Made by a program: the position numbers and the translations under genes. 64,000 bases of DNA from an uncultured Clostridia bacterium (GTDB taxonomy: Bacteria; Bacillota; Clostridia; Christensenellales; UBA1242). Below, piece by piece: positions 1 to 8,557 of this stretch. The DNA is taken from positions 1 through 64,000 of the forward strand of contig CALWRJ010000005.1 in the NCBI GenBank assembly GCA_944383915.1, given 5' to 3'. The notes under the pieces were generated by a model. That model had not been told where the DNA came from. It made no database searches and worked only from the letters and a program-made list of their open reading frames with translations. Positions within the stretch are counted from its first letter, which is position 1. Each line of letters begins with the position of its first letter.

Positions 1-992
1 ACATAATCTAAACTTGCTTGGTCTTTAAAGTAATAGGTTACATTAGAGTTACCGTTTGTAAAAGCAGATGAACCTATGGATGAAGTTGAGGTAATATCGT
101 TGTAAAAGTATACCGAAGTTAAACCGGTACAATCTCGAAACGCATAATTTCCTATGCTGGTGACACTATCGGGGATCGTTACCGAGGTTAAACCGCTACA
201 ACTTTCAAACGCATAAGTTCCTATGCTGGTGACACTAGAAGGGATTGTTACCGAGGTTAAACCGCTACAACTTCGAAACGCATGAATTCCTATGCTGGTG
301 ACACTATCTGGGATTGTAACCGAGGTTAAACCGGTATTTCGAAACGCACTATCTCCTATGCTGGTGACACTGTTTGGTATTGTTATCGAGGTTAAACCGG
401 TACAATATCGAAACGCATAACTTTCTATGCTGGTGACACCATTTTCTATTGTTACTGAGGTTAAATTGTCGCAATAAGCAAACATATACTGTCCCCATCT
501 GGTGATATTAGTTGGTATTGTTACAGAGGTTAAACTGTCACAATAAGAAAACACCCATTGTCCCCAGTCGGTAACACTAGAAGGCACGATTAACGAGGTT
601 AAACCAGAATCACTAAACGCATAAGCTCCTATGCTGGTGACACTATTAGGTATTGTTACCGAGGTTAAACCGCTACAACTTCGAAACGCATAATTTCCTA
701 TTCTGGTGACACTATAAGTAACACCGCCATATCTAACAGAACTTAGTATTGGTGCGCTTGTAATACTTATGCTTGTTGTGTCGGCTACTTCTACTTCATT
801 AGGATTTTCTGATGTTACTTCATACTCTAAACTTCCAGAAGTAAATGTATCACCTACTGCCGCTCCGGCGGGTTGCTGTGCGTCCTTTGTTAATGAAACG
901 CCTAAAATCACACCACCTGCAATTAAAACTAGCGTGATTATAGTTAGCATTGTATAGAGTTTATATTTTGAAAATAAGTTTTTAACAGTCAT
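1..992 (-). CDS. BspA-like leucine-rich repeat surface protein (3' part outside window)
   Basis: The minus-strand frame is open from an ATG at 992 to the window edge, so the C-terminus is missing. A good Shine-Dalgarno (AGGAGA) lies 8 bases before the ATG. Residues about 12-34 form a hydrophobic segment (LYTMLTIITLVLIAGGVILG), a signal or membrane anchor. After a linker of about 50 residues come about nine 23-residue repeats of the type LTSVTIPNSVTSIGxxAFxxC, the TIP-type LRR_5 repeat of the BspA family. Such proteins are exported and bind host or bacterial surfaces; the ligand here is unknown. The repeats are also nearly identical as DNA. A conserved module just after the anchor (SGSLEYEVTSENPNEVEV) resembles the lead-in of other gut BspA proteins. 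The family call is firm; the role is inferred. Confidence 0.85.
   Translation of the reverse strand, partial: MTVKNLFSKYKLYTMLTIITLVLIAGGVILGVSLTKDAQQPAGAAVGDTFTSGSLEYEVTSENPNEVEVADTTSISITSAPILSSVRYGGVTYSVTRIGNYAFRSCSGLTSVTIPNSVTSIGAYAFSDSGLTSLIVPSSVTDWGQWVFSYCDSLTSVTIPTNITRWGQYMFAYCDNLTSVTIENGVTSIESYAFRYCTGLTSITIPNSVTSIGDSAFRNTGLTSVTIPDSVTSIGIHAFRSCSGLTSVTIPSSVTSIGTYAFESCSGLTSVTIPDSVTSIGNYAFRDCTGLTSVYFYNDITSTSSIGSSAFTNGNSNVTYYFKDQASLDY
110..720 (-). repeat. 69-bp tandem repeats encoding the LRR units
   Basis: A unit of about 69 bp (23 codons) recurs about nine times, for example with GAGGTTAAACC at regular 69-bp steps near 251, 320, 389, 458, 527 and 596. Two units are shorter by a codon or so. 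The units keep the coding frame. Near-identity at DNA level suggests recent duplication or gene conversion and makes copy number prone to change. Confidence 0.8.
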
Positions 993-1384
993 TAAGTTTT
1001 TCTCCTATTTTTAATATTCTGCTTTAAGTTTATTTAATTAATGTTGCGCTTAAGATTTGCTAGTTAGTTTAATTTTGAGAGCAAAATATTCTGTGAAAAT
1101 AAAATCAACTTTTTAAGCTTATGAAGCTATTATATCTCAAATTTAGACAAAATACTTATGATTTACAAAATTGTATTTAGATTTTTTTGTGCCTTTTTTA
1201 TTTGTTTTTATAAAAATTTATTAAATTAGTCTTTATATAAAACATATATAATACTTTTTTGTATTTTAAGCATTTTTACTTGCTGATACATTTTAGTATC
1301 TAAAATTATTTTTAGGCTAAAATTTGCCTTAATTTCTTGTTTTTTGTACTTGAAATAAAATGTTTTTCTAAAAAAATTTAAAAA

Positions 1385-1659
1385 CTAACACAAAAAAGCG
1401 CAAGGGGTTGCGCTGAATAGTTTTATTAAATTTTTGATGTTTTGGAGTGAAAAATTCTCTGTATTTACAGTAGTGTTTGGGAGTGGTAGATACTTTGCTT
1501 TTACGGGGGTGTTTTGCGTAGAGATGTACTCCTTGTTTACACCTATATTTTGTGCAGTTAAATAGCCTTTAAAATGCCTTAAAACAAGTATTTTTGGGCT
1601 ATTTAAGCGCCCCCCCCCCCCATGCAGTTTTGGGAAGGGGAAATTTGCAATTTTAACAT
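1385..1659 (-). CDS. Small ORF interrupted by a poly-G tract (putative phase-variable gene or repeat-borne ORF)
   Basis: The reading frame opens with ATG at 1659-1657, seven bases after an SD-like AGGGGA. It runs 13 codons to a second ATG that leads into 12 G (C at 1610-1621 on the plus strand). With 12 G the frame hits TAA at 1605-1603, giving a short peptide. Directly after the tract another minus-strand frame stays open for 74 codons (1609 to the stop at 1387-1385; RLNSPKILVLRHFKGY... to ...LFSATPCAFLC) but has no start codon. A tract of 10 or 13 G would join the two parts into one protein of about 90 residues. I recognise no domain. The end of the ORF is encoded by the terminator hairpin, which argues for a dispersed element as much as for a normal gene. 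A homopolymer sequencing error cannot be excluded. Confidence 0.35.
1397..1414 (-). terminator. Rho-independent terminator of the poly-G unit
   Basis: On the minus strand AGCGCAA, loop CCCC and TTGCGCT form a 7-bp perfect stem followed by TTTTTTGTG. It overlaps the last codons of the small ORF upstream of it. Confidence 0.7.
1610..1621. repeat. C12 homopolymer tract
   Basis: Twelve consecutive C on the plus strand in an otherwise AT-rich stretch. It lies inside an open frame on the minus strand, so gain or loss of one base would switch that frame. Polymerase slippage at such tracts is the classic basis of phase variation. Confidence 0.95.
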
Positions 1660-1695
1660 ATTTTGTTCCCCTTTTTTCTTTATTTTTATAAGTTT

Positions 1696-1724
1696 AGTAT
1701 ACTCGAAAACTCTAAAAATACAAA
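1696..1724 (-). promoter_or_regulatory. Sigma-A-like promoter of the poly-G unit
   Basis: Minus strand: TTTGTA (1724-1719), 17-bp spacer, TATACT (1701-1696), about 37 bases before the ATG at 1659. The same arrangement, including surrounding bases, precedes the lipoprotein gene that starts at 33835 (TTGGTA-17-TATACT). The mRNA could form a stem between AAGGGGAA (1673-1666), which holds the SD, and TTCCCCTT (1642-1635), so the SD can be sequestered. Confidence 0.5.
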
Positions 1725-2202
1725 ACGAATTGACACAATTTTACAAAATTTTTTTTAAATTTTTATAAAAGTTGCTTTGATTTAATAAATTAACTTATAT
1801 ATAAAGATAATAATCAGCCAAAAAAATGCTTTATTAAGTCTATTAAAATAATACTTAAACCAGTGAAAAAGCAGGCACATCCTTATATTCTCTTTTTAAC
1901 TTCATAATTTTAAGAAACTAATATCTTAAATAAACAAAAATGTTACAAAACAAAAACCACCTATTACTAGGTGATTTCGACAAACAATATTAAACTATTT
2001 TAAACATAAAATTATAGCAAAAATATTAGTCTAAAAAGCAATTTATAATATTTGGTCTAAAATATATACTCAATTTTAAACTTTGCTCCATAATTTAACA
2101 ATATGTAGCCAAAAAGCAGTTTTAATTATGCTAGTTAAGAAACTAACTTTTTTATTATTACATCAATGCGTGAGCAAAAAAGATAAATCTAATTTGATTA
2201 AA
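1725..2202. other. Non-coding AT-rich gap downstream of ftsZ
   Basis: No convincing gene on either strand; short open frames here lack coding character. A small perfect hairpin CACCTA-TTAC-TAGGTG lies at 1958-1973 without a T-run, and I assign it no role. No clear terminator was found directly after ftsZ. Confidence 0.5.
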
Positions 2203-3414
2203 TTATCTATTTCTCAATTTGCGCACAAAAGCAGGAATGTCCGACTCGTCAAAATCAACATTCATACGGCTTGATTTATTGATATTATTTGTTTGAGAAT
2301 AGTCATTAACAATTTGTCTTTCAGACTCGTCAAGATTATTTGGTGAAATGTTTCCGCTTTCTACTTTGCTTGCCAAAAATTCGGCATATTTTTGTTGTGA
2401 AACATCGTCATTTTCGTCTCTTTCGTACTTATCTAACAAGCCTTGAGTGCCTTGGAAACCTGTAGCGATAACGGTAATTTCGACAGAGTCCTCAAGAGAT
2501 TCGTCAATACTTGCACCGAAAATAATATTACAATCTGGGTCAACGATTTCACGCATAAGGTCCGCAGCTTCGTGAACCTGGTCAATTGGCAAACTTGAAC
2601 CACCCTTAACATTGAAAATAATACCTGTTGCGCCTTCGATAGTTGTTTCCAAAAGTGGACTTGAAACAGCCTGAGAAAGTGCTTCAAAAATACGGCGCTC
2701 ACCTTTTGCACGACCAATACCCATATGAGCAAGTCCTCTATTTTTCATAGTAGTACGGACATCGGCAAAGTCGAGATTTATAAGTGAGTTTTCAATAATA
2801 AGGTTTGAAATACCCTGCACACCTTGACGCAACACATCATCTGCATAGCGGAAAGTTTCCACTATACTTGTGCCCTTTGGTACTAATTTAAACAATTTTT
2901 CATTTGGAATAATTACAAGAGAGTCAACGACTTTACGAAGTGCTTCGAGCCCTTTCTCTGCATTTTCCATACGACGACGACCTTCAAAATTGAAAGGTTT
3001 TGTTACAACTGCAATTGTTAAAATTTCTTTCTCTCGAGTAAGCCCTGCAATCATAGGTGCAGCACCAGTTCCAGTACCGCCGCCCATTCCCGCAGTGATA
3101 AATACCAAATCCGCGTCACTGACCGCTTGAGTAAGTTCCTCCAAATTCTCCTCAGCAGCCTGAAGTCCAATTTCTGGGTCAGCACCAGCGCCCCAACCGT
3201 GCGTTAATTTTGAACCGATTTGAATGCGGTAATCAGCCTTACTAATTTGCAAAGCCTGTTTATCAGTGTTTACTGCGATAAACTCAACTCCATTTACGCC
3301 CGCATCAATCATTCGGTTTACGGCGTTATTTCCGCCACCTCCGACACCGATAACTTTAATCTTTACGACAGGATTAACACTGTGTCCTGAACCGTAACCG
3401 CTGTATGTTTCCAT
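2203..3414 (-). CDS. ftsZ: Cell division protein FtsZ
   Basis: FtsZ is the tubulin-like GTPase that polymerises into the division ring and recruits the divisome. Visible motifs are [13 protein letters not shown] near the N-terminus, the tubulin signature [10 protein letters not shown], NxxxxDFADV for the T7 loop region, and a C-terminal core ending in the peptide [12 protein letters not shown], which binds FtsA and other tethers. A variable linker precedes that peptide. The start chosen is the ATG at 3414, preceded by TAGGAGGGA; a longer frame from 3435 would place the SD inside the gene. The length of 403 residues is normal. It follows ftsA with a 32-bp gap, the usual division-cluster order, although ftsQ and mur genes are absent upstream. 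Confidence 0.97.
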   Translation of the reverse strand: METYSGYGSGHSVNPVVKIKVIGVGGGGNNAVNRMIDAGVNGVEFIAVNTDKQALQISKADYRIQIGSKLTHGWGAGADPEIGLQAAEENLEELTQAVSDADLVFITAGMGGGTGTGAAPMIAGLTREKEILTIAVVTKPFNFEGRRRMENAEKGLEALRKVVDSLVIIPNEKLFKLVPKGTSIVETFRYADDVLRQGVQGISNLIIENSLINLDFADVRTTMKNRGLAHMGIGRAKGERRIFEALSQAVSSPLLETTIEGATGIIFNVKGGSSLPIDQVHEAADLMREIVDPDCNIIFGASIDESLEDSVEITVIATGFQGTQGLLDKYERDENDDVSQQKYAEFLASKVESGNISPNNLDESERQIVNDYSQTNNINKSSRMNVDFDESDIPAFVRKLRNR

Positions 3415-3446
3415 AACATTCCCTCCTACAAGCAAAACTGCTTTGT

Positions 3447-4610
3447 TTAAAATTGCTTTTTAAAAATTTTAATAAAAAATGATAAACTTGCGTGATTTTG
3501 TCTTAAAGCCAAATCAAGTAATCCTAATACCGCACTATTTGTCGGTTCTGACATTTGTGGAATATCAGGAGCAATGACTCTAACTTCTTTTCCAACAAGC
3601 CCGCGTAATGTTTCGCACACGCCTTTTATATACGAAATTCCGCCACCAGTTAAGCTAATCGGCACATAGTCTGGGCATTCGTATTCACAAGTTTCCAAAC
3701 TTTTTGAAATCATTTTGGCAATTTGCCTAATTTTGCGCATTGTTATTTCGTAAACTGCCAAAGTTTCAAATTGATAAACTTGTCCGTTGTGAGTTACCGA
3801 CATTTTCTCATTTTCGCTAGGCTGTCCCGTAAGTGCGATATTTTGTTTGAGAATTTCTGCGACTTCAAAAGGAATTTGCAACATTTCCGCAAGGTCCGCC
3901 GTAATCATTCCCCCACCGAGAGAAAATGAACGCAAATGAACAATTCCGTCCCCAACTACAACAGCAACCGAAGTTGACAAATATCCACAGTCAACTAATA
4001 TTGCGCAACGGTCGCGTTGTTCTGGTTCGAGTAAAAACATAGCCTCAGCAAGCGTTTCAGAAATAAACTCAACGAATGGAATATTCAATTCATGAATAGC
4101 CTGTGAAATAGTCCCTACGAAATTTCTCTCGCACAACATAAAACTTAAAGTTGCGGTAAGAGAAGTTGTTGCTCGCCCCTTTGGGTCAATAACCCTTTCC
4201 TGATTGTCTAGCTCGTAACAAATCGGGCTACGATTGATTACTAGGTGTGTTGGGCTACTACCAAATTCGTCTGCTTTTGCGAATACTTGCTCAATATCCC
4301 GCTCTGTAATTCGCCTTTTCTTGTCAAAATTTAGAGTTTGCACTCGCACTTCCGCCATACAAAATTCTGCTGGCACTCCGACATACAAATGTGTGATTTT
4401 TACGCGAGCATTTTGCTCGGCTTTTTGAATAGTTTGAGTCAATACTTGATTGAGTAGTTCGGGCTCCAAAATCTCGCCATTTAAGAAACCTGAATAAGAA
4501 CTCTGCGCAAAACCACGCACATCAAATGTGCCATTTACGCTTCTATCACCTATCAGCACAGATACATGGCTTGTACCAAAATCAAGCACCGCTATATTCT
4601 TTTTAGACAC
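3447..4610 (-). CDS. ftsA: Cell division protein FtsA
   Basis: FtsA is an actin-like ATPase that anchors FtsZ filaments to the membrane. The N-terminus carries the phosphate-1 motif ([16 protein letters not shown]), the middle a second phosphate loop ([16 protein letters not shown]) and the C-terminal half the adenosine motif ([13 protein letters not shown]). The last residues ([13 protein letters not shown]) look like the amphipathic membrane-targeting helix of the family. I choose GTG at 4610, seven bases after AGGAGGT; an upstream GTG at 4619 overlaps the SD and cannot be the start. At about 387 residues it is a little short and divergent, but position next to ftsZ and the tail support the call. 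Confidence 0.93.
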   Translation of the reverse strand: MSKKNIAVLDFGTSHVSVLIGDRSVNGTFDVRGFAQSSYSGFLNGEILEPELLNQVLTQTIQKAEQNARVKITHLYVGVPAEFCMAEVRVQTLNFDKKRRITERDIEQVFAKADEFGSSPTHLVINRSPICYELDNQERVIDPKGRATTSLTATLSFMLCERNFVGTISQAIHELNIPFVEFISETLAEAMFLLEPEQRDRCAILVDCGYLSTSVAVVVGDGIVHLRSFSLGGGMITADLAEMLQIPFEVAEILKQNIALTGQPSENEKMSVTHNGQVYQFETLAVYEITMRKIRQIAKMISKSLETCEYECPDYVPISLTGGGISYIKGVCETLRGLVGKEVRVIAPDIPQMSEPTNSAVLGLLDLALRQNHASLSFFIKIFKKQF

Positions 4611-4818
4611 TTTGCGCACCTCCTATTCAAACTTTTCTAGCCCTACTTACTTAAATTATATTTAAATAATAATTTAAAGTCAAATAAAAAAGGCAATTTT
4701 TTGAATATTTATAAATAAATTTTTACCAAAAGTACGCAATTTTAGCAAAATTTTTGCATAAAAATAAAAAATAGACAAAACTAGTCAAATTGTATAACAA
4801 AAATTTAAATAAAAATAC

Positions 4819-4862
4819 AGTACTACGCAAAGTATTATGCAACTCGTTTTGCGAATAGTTTT
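4819..4862 (-). repeat. Dispersed palindromic repeat, copy 1
   Basis: Read on the minus strand this contains ACTATTCGCAAAACG, then TTGCATAATACTTTGCGTAGTACT. It is a full copy of the family described at 6626 and 42020, in the gap between ftsA and the terminator at 4891. Confidence 0.75.
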
Positions 4863-4890
4863 CTCCATATATTAGGCTTTTTAAATAAAA

Positions 4891-4920
4891 AACAACAATA
4901 TCCTAAAAGATATCGTTGTT
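4891..4920 (-). terminator. Terminator after the gene ending at 4926
   Basis: Minus-strand RNA: AACAACGATATC pairs with GATATTGTTGTT (12 bp with one G-U wobble), loop of 6, followed by TTTTTTATTT. The wobble is a mismatch on the plus strand, so the minus strand is the functional one. Confidence 0.8.
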
Positions 4921-4925
4921 TGTAT

Positions 4926-5474
4926 TTATACATTATTCCATTTAATTAAAGTGATTTTTCCTATCAAAAAGAATGGTTTAGCCTTACCTGTTGCGGAATT
5001 ATACATACCGTACAACATCCCCAACACATTAAAAAGAATAATTATAGGCAAAGCAATTAAGTTAACTGTTGGAATAAAGCCAAAAATCAAATAAAGTGCC
5101 ACCATTAATATCCAAAATATTAATGATTGGTTAGCGTGATAAAGTGCGAATGGTTCTTTTTTGCAAAATATAAGTGGTAGAAAAAATAATATATAAGATA
5201 ATGCTGATATAAGTTTGATAAAAGACTTGCTTTTAACATCTTCTGGACTTATATCCTCACCCAACTCGATTTCGCTAGCTGTGCTATCTAAATTAACAAC
5301 ATTCTCTTTTTCGTTAATAATTTCACTAGCACTTATAATATCAGTCTCACTTTCACCTTCCATCCCTTCCTCAATATTTAGTTCAGCATCTTTTTCCGGG
5401 CTTTTATCTTTTTCGCTTTCAACTAAATTTGTTTTGTTTACATCAAGCGATTTGTCTTTATTCTGCCTTGCCAT
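4926..5474 (-). CDS. Membrane protein with charged N-terminus, DUF4870/Tic20-like
   Basis: The first about 85 residues are hydrophilic and rich in K, E, D and S, without a signal peptide. From about residue 85 there are three hydrophobic segments (LISALSYILFFLPLIF; SLIFWILMVALYLIFGFIP; LIALPIIILFNVLGMLYGMY). The motif FALYHANQSLIFWI before the second segment resembles the HaxQ motif of the DUF4870/Tic20-like family, small membrane proteins of uncertain role. The ATG at 5474 lies behind GGAGGAAAT. It is monocistronic with its own terminator. The acidic and basic extension is similar in character to those on SecE and RsfS in this window. Family assignment is moderate; no function is claimed. 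Confidence 0.6.
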   Translation of the reverse strand: MARQNKDKSLDVNKTNLVESEKDKSPEKDAELNIEEGMEGESETDIISASEIINEKENVVNLDSTASEIELGEDISPEDVKSKSFIKLISALSYILFFLPLIFCKKEPFALYHANQSLIFWILMVALYLIFGFIPTVNLIALPIIILFNVLGMLYGMYNSATGKAKPFFLIGKITLIKWNNV

Positions 5475-5560
5475 ATTTCCTCCGTAACACTAATAGGTGC
5501 ATAATAAACACCTAACCATATTATTAATTATACCTAATTAATTGATTTTAATCAAACAAA

Positions 5561-6250
5561 TTAGTTCAATTTAACAATACTTAGTGAAACATTTTGGAAA
5601 CTTGTGCTTTCGCCACCTAAATTCCTCAAAGTAATTTGAGTAGGTGTTGTAACATTTATGATTGCGCTACCAGATAAGTTTGCAACATTGCCTGCCGTTC
5701 CTGTAGCAGTGCTTTGTGAGTTTGTATTCACAACGCCGTTTACAGTCAAACCTGCCGAAACACTGAGTTCAGCGGGTATTGTAGCCGCAGCAGTCCAATT
5801 TATAAGATAAGTGCCTGCGTTTAAAGTAACGGTGCTACTCCCTGCTGTGTGAGTAATATCCGTTCCGTTTAGAACAATATTATTTACAAGAGGGATATCT
5901 GCACCAGCAGCAATAGTTTGCGCTGTCGGGCTTGTGAAAAATGCATTGCTCGCACCTATTGATGTCCCTGGTATCCCTTGTGGGCCTTGAGGGCCTTGTG
6001 GCCCCGGAAAACCGCGTGGACCTCTTATAACAACAGTGCGCAAACGCGGACACCAAAATGGTCCACTACAATTTGAACAAGAGGAATGGCAACAAGAACG
6101 ATTACAATTATTCCAACTATTATTCCAACTATTACAGTTAACGCAACTGTTGTTGCACCTATTACAATTGTTCCAATTATTCCAGTTTGATTGACAACCG
6201 CAGTTGTTTGATGAACCGCAACCACAATTCCAATTTCTAAAACATGACAT
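5561..6250 (-). CDS. Cys-rich collagen-like protein with BclA-type C-terminal domain (probable spore surface)
   Basis: Three parts are visible. Residues 1-70 are dominated by Cys, Asn, Trp and Ser (CxC, NNC and NSWNNC patterns), as in disulfide-linked spore coat proteins. Residues about 74-92 hold a short collagen-like stretch of Gly-X-Y triplets (GPRGFPGPQGPQGPQGIPG). The remainder (about 135 residues) is a Ser/Thr/Ala-rich beta-type domain resembling the C1q/TNF-like trimerisation domain of BclA-like exosporium proteins. ATG at 6250 follows GGGAG; the frame extends further upstream but has no SD there. There is no signal peptide, which fits a coat protein made in the mother cell. The spore surface role is inferred from architecture and the sporulation genes nearby. 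Confidence 0.7.
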   Translation of the reverse strand: MSCFRNWNCGCGSSNNCGCQSNWNNWNNCNRCNNSCVNCNSWNNSWNNCNRSCCHSSCSNCSGPFWCPRLRTVVIRGPRGFPGPQGPQGPQGIPGTSIGASNAFFTSPTAQTIAAGADIPLVNNIVLNGTDITHTAGSSTVTLNAGTYLINWTAAATIPAELSVSAGLTVNGVVNTNSQSTATGTAGNVANLSGSAIINVTTPTQITLRNLGGESTSFQNVSLSIVKLN

Positions 6251-6411
6251 AAAAAACTCCCTAGAAAGCATGCCCGACATTGCTTTCACTGCCATTTTAT
6301 GAAAAAACTTGACACAGTGTGAAACTTAACTAAATATTAGTAATAAAATAATATAGTTATGAAAAACAGTTGAAATTTTTTTACCGATATGCTAATATAT
6401 TATTTAGTTAT

Positions 6412-6487
6412 GCTACTGTGGCTCAGTTGGTAGAGCAGTTGATTCGTAATCAACAGGCCGCGGGTTCGAGTCCCGCCAGTAGCTCCA
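6412..6487 (+). tRNA. tRNA-Thr (anticodon CGT)
   Basis: A full cloverleaf: acceptor GCTACTG pairs with CAGTAGC, D-arm GCTC..GAGC, anticodon stem GTTGA/TCAAC with loop TTCGTAA (anticodon CGT, reads ACG), T-arm GCGGG/CCCGC with TTCGAGT loop. CCA is encoded at 6485-6487. A TTGACA element lies at 6309-6314, but the matching -10 is weak. No other tRNA is in the window. Confidence 0.97.
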
Positions 6488-6625
6488 TTTTTTTATTTAT
6501 TCAATTCTTTAAGCGGATCTCTTATTTGCTTCGCAAGTCCCAATCTAAAACTTGGTAAACCCTCGACCGTTTGGCTTCGCCAATCAACTGCGCAAAGGTT
6601 CAAAGCAATTTCAGTATTTCAAAGC

Positions 6626-6669
6626 AAAACTATTCGCAAAATTGGATGCATAGTACTTTGCGTAGTACT
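6626..6669 (+). repeat. Dispersed palindromic repeat, copy 2
   Basis: AAAACTATTCGCAAAATTGG is followed directly by ATGCATAGTACTTTGCGTAGTACT. It is a clean full-length copy in the gap between the tRNA and the gene ending at 6758, beside the terminator at 6673. Confidence 0.8.
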
Positions 6670-6672
6670 AAA

Positions 6673-6695
6673 AAGCGAGTTTTTTAAACTCGCTT
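6673..6695 (-). terminator. Terminator after the flavodoxin/ferredoxin gene
   Basis: AAGCGAGTTT and AAACTCGCTT form a 10-bp stem with a 3-base loop. On the minus strand TTTTTAG follows, so it ends the transcript of the gene at 6758-7642. On the plus strand CTTTTT lies a few bases downstream, so it may also work for the tRNA. Confidence 0.75.
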
Positions 6696-6757
6696 AACCT
6701 TTTTAATTCGTATTTAATTTTGTTAGTAATTTAATAAGCTTTGTTTGCAAAATAAAT

Positions 6758-7642
6758 TTATTGAGAAACACCTTGCCTATCATTATACTCTCCTATCTTT
6801 TTATCGCATCTATCAAAATACTTTTTGTATGAATTTTTGCAAAAATTTATGTGCGTTTGTATTTCGTTTTCGTTGTAATTATTAAAATTATATTGACCAT
6901 TTACTTTCCATTTATTAAACAAGCCAATTTTAAAGGCATCTGCTGGACAACAAAAAGAGCATCTCATACACATAATACACCTATCACCAAATACGAATTT
7001 GTCATTTTCAATTTTTATATTATTCACTGGACAACAATTTGCGCACTTTTTGCACTTAATACATTTTTCATTTACTTCGTACTTTTTGCCATTATAACGC
7101 CCACCCCAATATTGAATCCGAAAAATCCACGCAATTAGATTTCCCATAAATATATAGCTTAATTTCGATTCTTTATTTTTGACAATTTCATCACAATCAA
7201 CAGGTATTACTTTTTTAGCAGTATCCCACATTTTAAAAGCCATATTATCGGTATGCCTAAACATAATATTGTATGGCATAACATAATGGTATTCGTTTGT
7301 TAAAATAAAATTTTTCCTTTTTAGCAAATTCTTTATTTTGTTTGACGAAATATTATTTATTGCAAGTGGCTCACCTGATGATTTTATTATAAAAAGTTTT
7401 TTCTTTTTGTCTTGCTTTGCAATATTTTTAACAAAGTCTACAACAATTGAAGGAGCATTAAACGCATAAATAGGATAAGCGATTCCTAGCATATCATAAT
7501 TTTTAGCATCAAATTTTTGGTCTTTCTTTTCTATATTCCAAACATCAATATCAATATTTCTCTTTTTAAATTCATCGACATATTTATCAACTATTTTCTT
7601 TGTATTCCCTGTCCCTGAAAAATAGCATAACAAAACTTTCAT
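6758..7642 (-). CDS. EFR1-type flavodoxin plus two 4Fe-4S clusters
   Basis: The N-terminal half is a flavodoxin-like domain with the FMN phosphate loop YFSGTGNTKKI at residues 8-18. Near residues 193-235 there are two ferredoxin motifs, CIKCKKCANCCP and CIMCMRCSFCCP, each CxxCxxCxxxC plus a preceding Pro-type loop, binding two 4Fe-4S clusters. This is the EFR1-family ferrodoxin architecture common in anaerobic Clostridia, thought to move low-potential electrons in the cytosol; the partner is unknown. ATG at 7642 follows AAAGGGG. It is a single-gene unit with a terminator at 6673-6695. The redox role follows from the family and is not shown by neighbours. Confidence 0.88.
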   Translation of the reverse strand: MKVLLCYFSGTGNTKKIVDKYVDEFKKRNIDIDVWNIEKKDQKFDAKNYDMLGIAYPIYAFNAPSIVVDFVKNIAKQDKKKKLFIIKSSGEPLAINNISSNKIKNLLKRKNFILTNEYHYVMPYNIMFRHTDNMAFKMWDTAKKVIPVDCDEIVKNKESKLSYIFMGNLIAWIFRIQYWGGRYNGKKYEVNEKCIKCKKCANCCPVNNIKIENDKFVFGDRCIMCMRCSFCCPADAFKIGLFNKWKVNGQYNFNNYNENEIQTHINFCKNSYKKYFDRCDKKIGEYNDRQGVSQ

Positions 7643-7805
7643 AGCCCTTACCCCTTTTTCCTATGTGCAAATTACTCTTTATATTATGATTTAAAAATTG
7701 AATTATCTAATATTGATTATTATATCATATTAAAGAAAAACAACAAAAGATAATTTGATAATTTTGAAATTTTATTACTAATACAACTTTAAAAACGAAA
7801 AAAAA

Positions 7806-7822
7806 AACGAGAAAATCCCGTT
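7806..7822 (-). terminator. Terminator of the rluB-plsC unit
   Basis: Minus-strand RNA: AACGGGA pairs with TCTCGTT (one G-U), loop TTT/T, then a run of T. It begins about 8 bases after the plsC stop codon. Confidence 0.75.
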
Positions 7823-7829
7823 TTTTATT

Positions 7830-8549
7830 TTATTCCTTATTTTCGTTTGATAACGCAATTTCTTTTGCTTTCTTTTTTTCTAGGCGTTTAAGGTGTTTTT
7901 TCTCATCACGCTCAATTTTGCGCTGGCGTCTTGCAAGAGCGCGTGGCGAAAGAGTTGCCTCGTAATCTTTTTTTAATTTTTGCATATGTTCCATAACAAG
8001 GTTGCTGACTTCATTCAAGACTTCTTTTGTTGGACGCATTTCATAATATTTAGTTAAATCTATAGGCTTACCTATAAAAAGTTTATTAAATATAAACGGT
8101 CGCGGTTTTTTTGCTAAATACATAGGCACAATTTCTGCCTTTGTTTTTAGTGAAAATAAAGCCATTCCGTTTTTTAACGCTGTCGTTTCGTCCAAAGTCT
8201 CTTTTCGAGTACCTTCAGGGAAAATTATAAGATGCTTATCATTCTCTAAAATTTTTATAGTTGTACGAATTGTACTTGTGCCAACATCCTCCCTATTTAC
8301 AGGAATAGCACCTAGTCCTTTTAAAAATGCACCTATAAATTTATTTTTAAATAGAGTATGCTTTGCTAGTACATATGGCCTATCGCATCGACAACATTCT
8401 ATTAAAATAATATCTAAATTTGAAGTATGGTTGCAAACAAAAATCGCTTTACCTTTTGGTTGGTTTTTTCTACCTATTACACGCGTAGGAAAAAATATGC
8501 GCATAAACGGCATAACTATTCCCCACACTATCCAATAAAAAAATGACAT
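7830..8549 (-). CDS. plsC: 1-acyl-sn-glycerol-3-phosphate acyltransferase
   Basis: PlsC adds the second acyl chain to lysophosphatidic acid, giving phosphatidic acid at the inner face of the membrane. The acyltransferase motifs are visible: NHTSNLDIIL (HX4D catalytic motif, about residue 41) and FPEGTRKE (motif III, substrate binding, about residue 110). An N-terminal hydrophobic stretch (FFYWIVWGIVMPFMRIFF) anchors it. The C-terminal about 45 residues are strongly basic. ATG at 8549 follows AGGAGG by six bases, and the gene starts 8 bp after rluB, so the two are co-transcribed. The length of 239 residues is normal. Confidence 0.93.
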   Translation of the reverse strand: MSFFYWIVWGIVMPFMRIFFPTRVIGRKNQPKGKAIFVCNHTSNLDIILIECCRCDRPYVLAKHTLFKNKFIGAFLKGLGAIPVNREDVGTSTIRTTIKILENDKHLIIFPEGTRKETLDETTALKNGMALFSLKTKAEIVPMYLAKKPRPFIFNKLFIGKPIDLTKYYEMRPTKEVLNEVSNLVMEHMQKLKKDYEATLSPRALARRQRKIERDEKKHLKRLEKKKAKEIALSNENKE

Positions 8550-8557
8550 ATATCCTC

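Noticed and set aside
769..957. Plus-strand frame over the BspA-like N-terminus
   Set aside because: Antisense to a well-supported gene with signal anchor and SD.
2203..3435. ftsZ start at 3435
   Set aside because: The strong SD TAGGAGGGA lies inside that extension and points to the ATG at 3414.
4611..4619. ftsA start at GTG 4619
   Set aside because: That GTG overlaps the SD; the GTG at 4610 has ideal spacing.
4819..4862. Possible CRISPR or tandem array formed by the palindromic repeats
   Set aside because: Copies are scattered over 58 kb, in both orientations, without regular spacers or cas genes.
6370..6558. Open frame of 62 codons over the tRNA
   Set aside because: It reads through tRNA-Thr; the RNA fold explains the conservation.
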